NCBI GenBank assembly: GCA_020205615.1
Contig: CM035170.1
Coordinates: 35,092,123-35,156,122 of the forward strand
Length of the DNA stretch: 64,000 nucleotides
Direction: 5' to 3'
From: Panax quinquefolius
Taxonomy: Eukaryota > Streptophyta > Magnoliopsida > Apiales > Araliaceae
In this document: positions 1-11,300 of the stretch, in pieces
Layout of the letters: each line of letters opens with the position of its first letter
Position numbering within the stretch: the first letter of the stretch is position 1
The notes under the pieces: generated by a model
What the model was told of the DNA's origin: nothing
Seen by the model: only the letters and a program-made list of their open reading frames with translations
Databases searched by the model: none
Made by a program: the position numbers and the translations under genes

Positions 1-1075
1 CTTTCTTTTCAAAATGCATTTTATGACTACATGCATGCATGCATTACTTTAACATACATCTACAGTTGAGTTAAAAATGCATGACCATTCAATGCCTACA
101 TTTTGAAAATTTTTGCCATAGTCCCCTTTGTAAATAGGACTATCCACATGCACATAAAAATGACTAGCGGCCATTCAAGAAGACACCGCCGACAATCATA
201 TACATACTATATGCTTAAGAAGTCAATGTCATCAATCCATAAGGGTAGTTTAATTACCATGATTACTTTGCATTTTTACCTTTTGCTCATTTGTTCTCAA
301 ATCGGATAAGAAATAGCAGAAAAAGGTGCCAATTTGACTGTCTCAAAAGTCAAATTTTTTTACATCATTATGTTCAGCATGGTTTAATATTAACATTTAC
401 TATGTTGAATATTTTTTATGAAATCATTTGAGCATGCATATTCACTACTATGTGTTTAGATGCATTTTTTGTGATAAGTCATTTTCCAACAGATAAAAAC
501 TAGAAAAGAAGACATGCATACGTTACTGAGATATTGTAGAACACTTGTGCGTTGGCTGAATTTGCGCAAAAGACGTCCAAACTCAAGCAGATCCAAGAAG
601 AGCTCTCGATTTTCCTTCGCGGTATAACATGAAATGACTTAAGAAAGCAACTTGCAGCATTAAAAAAGCCAATTCGGCATAAAAAAGGTGTACTTGCGGC
701 ATCCCTACGTGGGTCCCACCCCTCCGTTTTGGTCCAATTCGAGTTGCAACGGAGTTCTCACAAGATAAAAAAGCCAAATCAGGAATAAAAATGCTACGCG
801 ATTGAGCAGAATAGCTTACAATCCTGGTTTTCTTAGACTAAACCGTGGGTCTACACATCACTCATTGGTGTTCGCCTGAGCACATGGTGCACTATGCCGA
901 TGATATCAGATGTTACAAGTCACACTTGACAATACCTGACATAGGTCCAATATCGCCAATTCAGAGTCATAACCCTAATCCTCTCAAAGAACCCCGGCGG
1001 GGGCATCACGCGTTTTATGTAGAAGTACATAACCTGAAGGGCATCACGTGTAACCCCGGAAGGCATCCGTATTTA
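1..1075. other. Unassigned sequence left of element E
   Basis: No reading frame here looks like a real gene and I recognise no element ends. The first 100 bases contain several CATGCA words. From about 540 the base composition becomes less AT-rich, with short half-repeated phrases around 650 and 765 (AAAAAAGCCAA followed by a T/C-rich word and ATAAAAA). It ends directly against the TG of the E 5' LTR. It may be a fragment of an older repeat, but nothing in the sequence proves that. Confidence 0.4.
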
Positions 1076-2007
1076 TGTCGGATATTTTCTATATAAATAA
1101 AACAAAATTTTCACACGTCAACGATATTTTTTTTAAGGATGAGGATTTATACAAGATAATGTATATATGTATTTATGTGGTAAATAAAAATATATTTATT
1201 ACATGAATAATTACAAATAATTTTATTTTAGAATTAATGATCATTATAAATTATATTTTTTATAATTAATTTTATTATAGAAATGTTTTTATTATTTATT
1301 TTCAAAGGAAATATGATATTATATTATTTAAATAATATAAGGAATGGTTATTGTAGTTATTATAATTACTATTTATTTATATGAATTTTAACTCGGATTA
1401 TTAAGTTAAATATTTTAACTTAATTAATAAAGTTGTTTATACAAGGTAAATCAGATATGGAATCCAAACCCTAATTATGGTTTTGGAATAAGGAATGATA
1501 ATAATATAATATTAATTATATTTTTGATTTTTCAGTGCTATTAATAGGTACTGTATACGTGGACCGATAATGGTTGGTCAATTATGGTGTAACATGACAA
1601 ACCCTAGTAACCCTAATTTGCTAAATAGGGAACCCTAGTAATATTAAGAAACCCTAATTATTTTAAAACCCTAATTTTCTATTAAACCCCCTAATTTTAA
1701 TTAGTGTGGTCTAATTAAAATTTTATTGAACTTTAAACTTAATTTGTTAAACCCTAGAAATTATTTGGAAAACCTTAAGGTTTAAAATCTATTGATTTAT
1801 CCATAGATTCAAGTACCATGGACAAGAATACCCTTAAATACTTTGTTAAATTACTAAAATAACATTTTTGGATTTATTTTATTGAGGTAACTTGCAAATC
1901 TTGCCATAATTTGGGTTGTTCACCAACCCTAGATAATTCCATGTGCCAAAATCTATACAAATCAGCCATGTAATGACAACAACATCAGATTCATGCATCT
2001 AGCTCAT

Positions 2008-2018
2008 TATATATATAG
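2008..2018 (+). promoter_or_regulatory. TATA-like box of E 5' LTR
   Basis: TATATATATAG is followed within 60 bases by a CT-rich stretch, the arrangement expected for an LTR promoter and transcription start. The same box is at 9247-9257 in the other LTR. In so AT-rich a region a chance match is possible. Confidence 0.45.
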
Positions 2019-3439
2019 TTTAAGAGAGAGAAAGTTCACTTTTTTTATTCCATTTGATCATCAAACTAATCCAAGTCCCTCTCTCTCTCTAACCTACGAA
2101 ATCCTTGGCTAGATAAGTTCTAAAACCAAGCCCCACTAACATCATAACCAAATCAGTAGCCTAAGATCAAGATTGTTCAAAGAAAAGGTATAAACCCTAG
2201 CTTGAATTCTGTCCAAATTTCGGTTGTTTGATGTTTGAAATTTTTGTTAAAACATGTTTGTTATAGTGTCTAATGATGATCTGGGTTGCTAAATGTTGGA
2301 TCCATAACATTTAGAAGCTCGGATTTGAAGATTTCAAAAATCTGGAAATTTTATTTTTGTGTGTCTACGAAAGAATGTCGAGGCTATAAATATTTTTCTA
2401 TTTATGATATCTGTTGTTTATAAGTTGCTATGTGTAGTGGTAATGTGGTCTTTAATCTTCAAAAAGAATTAGGGTCATTTGATGTTTAGAATGGAAGTTA
2501 TTAACGGTCAAATACTGCTGACCCGACATTAATAGGAAGTAATCTGGGGCGATCGAGAACATGCCCAAATCGTTCTGACAAGAAATTCGTGGCCCTTGAT
2601 CTTTCTGGTTGTTAGTTCTTTGTTGTTTTTGTTGCATCTATGTTGTAGTCTTATATATGAACTCCAATATTATGCCTTAAAATCTCATTTTTATCAAACA
2701 GGAAAATGGTAATCAATGGTCAAACCAATGGACGAAAGCATGAAAAAGTCATTTTCTGGTAACCCGAGAAACGCTTGAACATGTCGTCGACATGGTTTGA
2801 CCGAGTCGAATCTGGCTATTTTGTAGTTCTTTTGTTGATGTTAAGTAATAGCTTTGTAGTATTAAATGTTGTCTACAATCTGGTACCCTTAGATCACTTA
2901 AACATCACACAAATCACAAGTTGTGGAAGCCCAAAAGTGTTTACTGAATCGTTCTTCATTTCATTTACGGGTTTCGAAATGAAGAACGACCTCTCAACGA
3001 CTACTTTAGGCTCTTGGATCTTCTATGTTATGCATGTTATGACTCTAGTTATTGTTTGGTCTTGTAGTGGTGTAGTTTTACTACATAATAGGATCAAAAA
3101 AAAACCGTAAACAACTTGTGTAAAAATGATTTATGGTCAAACATGCCAACTCGCTTTTCATGATTGATTTTACAAAAACAAGAACACCTCAAGAACACCT
3201 ATAGCGATAGTTTTAAATAAGCTATAGAGCCCTTTAGCGACGATTATTTACAAAAATTAATTATTTTTATTAAATAATTAGTATTAATTAGTTTTAATTA
3301 AAAAATACAAAATAAATTATTAAAATTATTTTAATGTCCTAAAATTATATTTTAATTATTTTGAATATATTTCATAAATATTTAATATTTTAGAATATTA
3401 AAAGTATTTAATTTATTTAATTATAATATTAAATAAATT

Positions 3440-4330
3440 ATTTAAAAATGATTTTAATACATGAAAAATCATTAAAAATGATATTATGATATAAGAAAAT
3501 ATTTTAAGTTATTTTAATGACTTTTGATATTATGTGATAATTTTCATTAATAAATTAATATTAATGATAATTAAGTTATTTAATAAATAAATTAAATAAA
3601 TAAATTAAAAATGATTTTATTATATTAAAATCATTTTAAATAATAATAAGGTATTTAAAAATATTTTAAGTTATAAAATATAACTTTCAATATTTAAAGG
3701 TAAAATTCATTAATTAATTATTATTAATGATATTAAAGTTATTTAATAATTATATTAAATAATTTAGTTTATAAATGATTTTAATATTATAATAATCATT
3801 TTAAATGAAAATAAAGTGTTTAAAGATATTTTAAGTTATAAAACATAACTTTTAATATTTAAAGGATAATTCCAATAATAATTTAATATTAATGATTATT
3901 AATTTATTATTAATATTAAATTTATTTAATAATTATATTAAATAAATAGTTTAAAATGGTTTTATTAATCATTTAAAAGGATATAAGTGAATTAAAAATA
4001 TTTTAAGTTATAATTAATGACTTTTAATATTTGGATAAATAAAACATTAATACTTTATTATTAATGATAATTATATAAAAATGATTTTAAATGTTTTAAA
4101 AATCATTTAAGGTAAAATAAATACTTTAAAAGTATTTTAAGTTATTATAAATAACTTTAATATTTTGGCAATGGTTTCATTAATAGTTTAATATTAATTA
4201 AATGTTAATGATAATGAAATAATTTAATATTTAAATCATTTAATAATGATTCCGATGTTTGAAAAATTCACGATAAATTATAATACATGTTTAAAAAGTA
4301 TTATAAGTCATTTAAAATAATATGACCGAT
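3440..4330 (+). repeat. AT-rich ~165-bp tandem array inside E 5' LTR
   Basis: The core word ATTTTAAG or a near variant recurs at about 3501, 3663, 3828, 4000, 4134 and 4300, giving spacings of roughly 162, 165, 172, 134 and 166 bases. Each unit also holds an AAATGATTTTA word, a short inverted repeat around AAGTTAT / ATAACTT, and an ATTAATATTAATGAT-like segment. Units are diverged but clearly related. The array recurs in the 3' LTR at about 10690-11580. A related arrangement on the opposite strand lies in the LTRs of element A (37790-38510). Confidence 0.75.
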
Positions 4331-5752
4331 ACTAAGTTACAGATAGAGTCTTAGACTCGATAATTACCCGATAAAGTTGTCAATACACCGACACATTTCA
4401 GAAATTGATCTGGACTTAGATAATGTTATTAGATAAGTGATTATTTGTGATTCAATGGTTGTTAAACTTACATGACAATGTGATTAGGTTATGTGCTGAC
4501 TGCAAATAGCAGTACAATATGATATGATATGTTATTCTAATCGAACGAATCATCTATTTAATGATAGGGCTTGATATAAAAGATAAATCTAAGTTGTGTA
4601 AGCAGCAGACAAGGCAAGTATCTAACCCTTTGCATTTACTTTATGCAATGGACATGCGTAAGATAATATCTAAAGTATTCTTTTCAATTGTTCAAATATT
4701 TCAACCTTTGTATATACTTATGCAATGATTCTGTATAAGTAAATTATTAAATTATAATCTGTTGTACAAGTTCCTTAATTCTGTTATTGTAGATCAAGAA
4801 ATATATTCTGTTCGTTAATTTCTAAACATGGTTATACAAGTGTCCTCACTTGGATAATCATTATATTTTATCACATGTTGATACATACTTATAGTTGCCT
4901 AGTATGTATACGTTGAATTAAAAGTCGTCTAAGCTATTTGATCCGGCTAGACACCAATTTAAAAAAATTGTTGTTGAACAAGATAAAACTTTATCCAATC
5001 GAATTGTTTTGGTTTGGATTCAAGACTGGTATGAACATCCCAAATATGGGAAATTTTTATGCGCCAAGGCGGACAAAGGATGAACGATAATATCGTTCTA
5101 GCAATGTAGTATTGATCAATACAGGGCATAACGGGCTGATCACCCCCCGTGCCCGTAAGTAATGACGGTTTACAGATGAAGTTTTGTTTAAACCTTAGCG
5201 AAAACTAAAAAAAATGTTCATAGTCTGTCAAATGATCATCATTTATAGTCTATACGTAGTTTCAAAAATTTGAAATCGAAATGATAGTTTGTTTAGTATT
5301 GATTCAGCTTACTTCACAACTGTTGATTCGTTGTAGAAGTATCGTTCAAAGAAAACATTTAATTCATTCATCTAAATGTTATTGTTAATATTACTTGCTG
5401 GGCACTCAAATGCTCATCCTTGCTTAATTTAAATGTTTTCAGCTAAGTATGAACAACCTGAAGGCTCTGTCAAGAACAAAGGGAAAGGGAAGGTCATTGA
5501 ATGAAAGATAATGCTATCTTTTGTAATAACTAGACTTTATTAGGATAATGATGATATATATTATGTATCATGTAATGTAACGAATGTTTGAAGGGTTTCA
5601 TACTTGGGATTGAAAACTACGATAATATGTAAATTAAATTTGATAATCTATATTATTATTATTATTATTAGTATTATTCCGCTCATAGAAATGGTATCGT
5701 GAAGCACTTTGAGTTCGGGTTTCAAGTACACGAATTTGGGGCGTCACAAAGA

Positions 5753-5764
5753 TGGTATCGTAGC
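5753..5764 (+). other. Primer binding site of element E
   Basis: TGGTATCGTAGC begins four bases after the LTR terminus. It resembles the TGGTATCAGAGC site complementary to the 3' end of plant initiator tRNA-Met, with two or three mismatches. Its position defines the inner end of the LTR. Confidence 0.7.
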
Positions 5765-5972
5765 TATAAGGTTAGAAACCTTAGGTGGGATAGACCTTTG
5801 GCTATAACCTTAGAACAGAGAGGAAACGTTGAAAATATAAACAACTCATATAGAGTTTAAAAGAGATGAATCGATAAATTCATCGTCAACCCAAATAAAA
5901 GATAACCTATACAAAATTATTGTTTGTTATGTGTATATATTATATGCTAATCAGGATAATTTATGTGTGTAG

Positions 5973-6611
5973 ATGTCAAGTGAAAAAGGATTTGGATACC
6001 CTCGGATCGTAAAGAAGGAGCCGATATCAAAGCCAATAGCTGAAATAGAGACTCTAAGTGAAAGCAACCTCGATGAGGTGGTTATTGTGGAAAATGTCGT
6101 ACCAGATCCGGAAATGGTAGAACTAACCGATAGTGATTCAGATACTGAAGTTGGAGTTGATCAAGCATCAACCGAAGTGCAGAATCTACGGGACCAGGTT
6201 TCCTCTTTGGAACAGTTGTGGGAAATAGAAAAGATGCTAAATAGTCAATTGCGGAAAGCATTAATTGAAATAATGGAAGAACAGGATAAGCTTAAAATCC
6301 AAATTGACCAAATTGGAGCTAAAAGCAACAAGTCGAGTGCAACTCCGAACAAGAAGGGAAAAAGAAAAATGAAAGACCGTGATATAAGCAATCCACGATA
6401 ACAACCAAGGAAAAATTAATCGAATAGAAAATGTACAAATTGTGACAAGAAACATGAAGGTGTATGCGAGAAAGGGGGAATATGTTTGCTACAATTATGA
6501 TGAAAGGACATTTCTCTCCTCATTGTCCCAATCCAACGCAATGTGTCTGTTTTAATTGTGGAATAGGAGGTCATCAGGCAAAAAATTGTCCAAGGAAAAG
6601 GTGTAACAAAT
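5973..6611 (+). pseudogene. Element E ORF1: acidic/coiled-coil protein with gag-like zinc knuckles
   Basis: An ATG frame runs 5973-6401 (142 residues). Its first ~65 residues are acidic, with a TDSDSDTEVG tract. Residues ~65-110 are heptad-like (LRDQVSSLEQLWEIEKMLNSQL...), probably a coiled coil, and the frame ends in a lysine/arginine-rich tail. Past a stop and at least one frameshift, zinc-knuckle residues continue to a stop near 6611: CTNCDKKHEGVC, then a damaged knuckle with GHFSPHC, then CFNCGIGGHQAKNC. This is the same three-knuckle series, in the same order and spacing, as in the gag downstream (7700-7890), so the module looks duplicated. No capsid-like domain is visible. It sits where Tat/Ogre elements may carry an extra ORF before gag, but I do not recognise it as that protein. 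Binding of RNA, or of Gag through the coiled coil, is inference. Confidence 0.65.
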
Positions 6612-6882
6612 AGATAGTATAGGTTCTGTTGTGTAGGTGTGTTTAATGTAATATGTGCTTAGTATGTCTGTGTAAGGTTATGTTCTCAACTTTTGTAATG
6701 ATCAAGTTTGTAAATCCCGACTTTTGTAGTCACAAAGGGATAGCAGTATGTGCTATATTATGTAAATTACTACGACTGAATGAAAATGAACTTATGTTTG
6801 AGTAATGAAACAAGTTTAATATATTAAACTTATACGATAAGGTTTAGAATGTAAGTTAAATTATGTTTTATTTAATCAGATA

Positions 6883-7898
6883 ATGCCGCCAAGACGTCAA
6901 ACTAGAAATCAAAGGGCGTAAGAATCATCGATAACGTTGGGGGACAACAACCAGATCCAATGCAGCAATTTGCAAATATGATAGCTCAGGCAATGCAACA
7001 AGGAATTCCAGTCGCAGGGAACCAGCCAGACAACCGCTTGGCAAACTTCAAGGACTTCAAGGCTGCAGGACCGCCCGAATTTAGAGGTACAATTGACCCT
7101 ATAGAAGCCCAAACATGGGTTAAAGAAATCGAAAAGGCGTTCATTATAGCTAGGGTAGCTGAGGGGCAAAAGACCGCTTTTGCCACCTACATGATGAAGG
7201 GTGAGGCAAATTTTTGGTGGGAAGCGAATCAGGCGAGGGCAGGAGAAGGTGTAGTTGCTTGGGAAGGGTTTAAAACCCTATTTTTCAAAAATTATTTTTC
7301 ATCTAGTATGCAGGCTAGGATGGAGGTAAAATTTCTGGAATTGAAGCAGGAAAATATGACGATGTCAGAATACGCCGCTAAGTTTAATGAGTTAGCTAGG
7401 TTTGCTCCGCATCAAGTTGATACGGAGGCTAGGAAAGCTAGAAGGTTTGAGCTGGGATTAAAACCCTGGCTCTACAACAAGGTGGCAGTGTTGCAAATCC
7501 CTACATTTGCAGCACTCATGGAGAAAGCGATTATAGCTGAGGAGGGGAGTGAGGCCATGAGTCTCTACAACAAGGAAAAAAGGAACAAGGGTAAGGTTGA
7601 AGGAGCTGGGAAGGTGGAAACAAAAAGTGGAAATAGGAGTGAAAAGAGGAAGGAAACAACTTTGGGGTATGCGTGAAAGCGGGAGGGTACAAAGAAGAAG
7701 CAAATTGTACAATGTGGGAACTGTGGAAAGAACCATTTGGGGGAATGTCTGAAAGGTAAATTTGTATGTTTTAAGTGTGGGCAGGAGGGTCATATCTCTC
7801 CCAACTGCCCCAATCCTAGAACTATTAATGGGTGTTTTCTGTGCGGATCAAAGGATCATAAGGTGAAGGACTGTCCGAAAAGGAGGACGGAGGCGTAA
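6883..7898 (+). pseudogene. gag: Element E gag (capsid plus three zinc knuckles)
   Basis: The likely start is ATG 6883 (MPPRRQTRNQRA, a typical plant gypsy Gag opening). A stop and frameshift follow, and the main open frame runs 6960-7676. It holds the retrotransposon gag domain: PPEFRGTIDPIEAQTWV, a KGEANFWWE tryptophan motif, then FFKNYFSSSMQARMEVKFLELKQ in outline and an FNELARFAPH-type segment. After one TGA at 7674 the same frame continues to TAA 7896-7898 with three knuckles: CGNCGKNHLGEC (short CX2CX3HX3C form), CFKCGQEGHISPNC and CFLCGSKDHKVKDC. Apart from the early shift there is only that one stop, so this is the best-preserved gene of the element. It would form the virus-like particle and package RNA. 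No protease, RT or integrase follows before the polypurine tract. Confidence 0.85.
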
Positions 7899-8287
7899 AA
7901 ATGTGAACATGGGAAAAAGCGGCGAAACTTGGCGATCACAGACCAACATCATCTAGCAAGCCGATGAAATCAATCTAAGGGTCTTGAACATGATTGTTCA
8001 AGATACGATGGCAATTTGGTAATAGAACTCCGTATTTTTCAGTATAACTTTTATTTTATTATACATGATTTTCCTATATATAATAAATTATTTTATAAAG
8101 AAATTTTGAGGAGGAATTTGAGTTCTTTTAAGAAATCAAATTTCATTTAATCGAAAAGACAAGCTTTATGTAAAAAGTTAAAGATCAGTTCGATCAATTA
8201 TGATCGAGATCTACTTGAAATGATTGTGTATATATGTACTCTTATATAGTGTAAGTTTTTTTAAAATAGGTGATTCCGGGATGGAAT

Positions 8288-8305
8288 CTTTATAAGGGAG
8301 GTGAA
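8288..8305 (+). other. Polypurine tract of element E
   Basis: A purine-rich run (TATAAGGGAGGTGAA) abuts the TGTAATAACCCG start of the 3' LTR, the expected site for plus-strand priming. The 390 bases before it (7899-8287) contain no reading frame of interest. Confidence 0.7.
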
Positions 8306-11300
8306 TGTAATAACCCGATATTTTCTATATAAATAAAATAAAATTTTATGTATAATTTTTTTTTTTTTTAAGATGAGGATTTGTACAAGATAATGTATAT
8401 ATGTATTTATGTGGTAAATAAAAATATATTTATTACATGAATAATTACAAATAATTTTATTTTAGAATTAATGATCATTATAAATTATATTTTTTAATAA
8501 TTAATTTTATTATAGAAATGTTTTTATTATTTATTTTTCAAAGGAAATATGATATTATATTATTTAAATAATATAAGGAATGGTTATTGTAGTTATTATA
8601 ATTACTATTTATTTATATGAATTTTAACTCGGATTATTAAGTTAAATATTTTAACTTAATTAATAAAGTTGTTTATACAAGGTAAATCAGATATGGAATC
8701 CAAACCCTAATTATGGTTTTGGAATAAGGAATGATAATAATATAATATTAATTATATATTTGATTTTTCAATCTATATAATAGAGTAATTGTATCATTGG
8801 ACCGATAATGGTTGGTCAATTATGGTGTATCATGACAAACCCTAGTAACCCTAATTTGCTAAATAGGGAACCCTAGTAATATTAAGAAACCCTAATTATT
8901 TTAAAACCCTAATTTTCTATTAAAACCCCTAATTTTAATTAGTGTGGTCTAATTAAAATTTTATTAAACTTTAAACTTAATTTTTTTAAACCCTATAAAT
9001 TATTTGGGAAACCTTAAGGTTTAAAATCTATTGATTTATCCATAGATTCAAGTACCATGGACAAGAATACCCTTAAATACTTTGTTAAATTACTAAAATA
9101 ACATTTTTGGATTTATTTTATTGAGGTAACTTGCAAATCTTGCCATAATTTGGGTTGTTCACCAACCCTAGATAATTCCATGTGCCAAAATCTATACAAA
9201 TCAGCCATGTAATGACAACAACATCAGATTCATGCATCTAGCTCATTATATATATAGTTTAAGAGAGAAAGTTCACTTTCTTTATTCCATTTGATCATCA
9301 AACTAATCCAAGTCCCTCTCTCTCTAACCTACGAAATCCTTGGCTAGATAAGTTCCACAACCAAGCCCCACGAACATCATAACCAAATCAGTAGCCTAAG
9401 ATCAAGATTGTTCAAAGAAAAGGTATAAAGCCTAACTTGAATTCTGTCCAAATTTCGGTTGTTTGATGTTTGAAATTTTTGTTAAAACATGTTTGTTATA
9501 GTGTCTAATGATGATCTGGGTTGCTAAATGTTGGATCCATAACATTTAGAAGCTCGGATTTGAAGATTTCAAAAATCTGGAAATTTTATTTTTGGTGGTC
9601 TGACAGTGAATGTCAGAGGCTATAAATATTTTTCTGTTTATGATATCTGTTGTTTATAAGTTGCTATGTGTAGTTGGTAATGTGGTCTTTAATCTTCAAA
9701 AAGAATTAGGGTCATTTGATGTTTAGAATGGAAGTTATTAACGGTCAAATACCGTTGTTGACATCATCGATATAGAAAGTAATCTGGGCGATCGAAGAAC
9801 ATGCCCAAATCGTTCGACAAGAAATTCGTGGCCCTCGATCTTTCCGGTTGTTAGTTCTTTGTTGTTTTTTTTTGCATCTATGTTGTAGTCTTATATATGA
9901 ACTCCAATATTATGACTTAAAATCTCCTTTTTATCAAACAGGAAAATAGTAATCAATGGTCAAACCAAGCCGACGACGAGCATGAAAAGTTGTTTTTCTG
10001 GGTAACCTAAAAAGCTTGAACATGTCGTCGACATGGTTTGAACCGAAATCAAATCTGCTATTTTGTAGTTCTTTTGTTGATGTTAAGTAATAGCTTTGTA
10101 GTATTAAATGTTGTCTACAATCTGGTACCCTTAGATCACTTAAACATCACACAAATCACAAGTTGTGGAAGCCCAAAAGTGCCTACTCGAACTGTTCTTC
10201 ATTTCTGGGTTTCCAGAAATGAAGAACAGCCTCTAACAGCTACTTTAGGCTCTTGGATCTTCTATGTTATGCATGTTATGACTCTAGTTATTGTTGGGTC
10301 TTGTAGTGGTGTAGTTTTACTACATAATAGGATCAACAAAAAACCCAGAAACAACTTGTGTAAGAAATGATTTATGGTCAAACATACCAACTCGTTTTCT
10401 GACATGATTTTCTGGGCAGCTCAAGAACACCTCAAGAACACCTATAGCGACGGTTTCGTCGCTATAAAGCCCTTTAGCGATAGTTATTTACAAAAAATTA
10501 ATTATTTTTATTAAATAATTAGTATTAATTAGTTTTTAATTATGAAAAATACAAAATAAATTATTAAAAATTATTTTAATGTCCGAAAATTATATTTTAA
10601 TTATTTTGAATATATTTCATAAATATTTAATATTTTTAGAATATTAAAAGTATTTAATTTATTTAATTATAATATTAAATAAATTATTTAAAAATGATTT
10701 TAATACATGAAAAATCATTAAAAATGATATTATGATATAAGAAAATATTTTAAGTTATTTTTAATGACTTTTGATATTATGTGATAATTTTCATTAATAA
10801 ATTAATATTAATGATAATTAAGTTATTTAATAAATAAATTAAATAAATAAATTAAAATGATTTTATTATATTAAAAATCATTTTAAATAATAATAAGGTA
10901 TTTAAAAATATTTTAAGTTATAAAATATAACTTTCAATATTTAAAGGTAAAATTCATTAATTAATTATTATTAATGATATTAAAGTTATTTAATAATTAT
11001 ATTAAATAATTTAGTTTATAAATGATTTTAATATTATAATAATCATTTTAAATGAAAATAAAGTGTTTAAAGATATTTTAAGTTATAAAACATAACTTTT
11101 AATATTTAAAGGATAATTCCAATAATAATTTAATATTAATGATTATTAATTTATTATTAATATTAAATTTATTTAATAATTATATTAAATAAATAGTTTT
11201 AAAATGGTTTTATTAATCATTTAAAAAGGATATAAGTGAATTAAAAATATTTTAAGTTATAATTAATGACTTTTAATATTTGGATAAATAAAACATTAAT

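Larger units (their letters stand above)
1076..5748 (+). mobile_element. Element E, 5' LTR (4.67 kb)
   Basis: This is a direct repeat of 8306-12974, recognisable over its whole length. It starts TGTCGGATATTTTC, where the other copy starts TGTAATAACCCGATATTTTC, and ends GGGGCGTCACA just before a primer binding site, so it has the TG...CA ends of an LTR. Contents in order: AT-rich U3; a cluster of AAACCCTA words (about 1600-1760); a TATA-like box near 2008 followed by CT-rich sequence; a hairpin near 2950-2998; a six-unit AT-rich tandem array (3440-4330); and a (TTA)n run near 5655. At 4.7 kb it is far longer than a usual gypsy LTR and falls in the range of LARD, TR-GAG and Ogre elements. The short frame 2775-3110 within it is not regarded as a gene. 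Confidence 0.9.

Noticed and set aside
845..1096. 83-codon frame left of element E
   Set aside because: It crosses the element boundary at 1076 and has no recognisable domain.
2775..3110. 111-codon frame with two hydrophobic stretches in the E 5' LTR, with a 110-codon partner at 10038-10370
   Set aside because: The two LTR copies are shifted relative to each other in the middle, across the hairpin, and the protein segments there disagree. No family is recognised; it is best explained as a chance frame in a long LTR.
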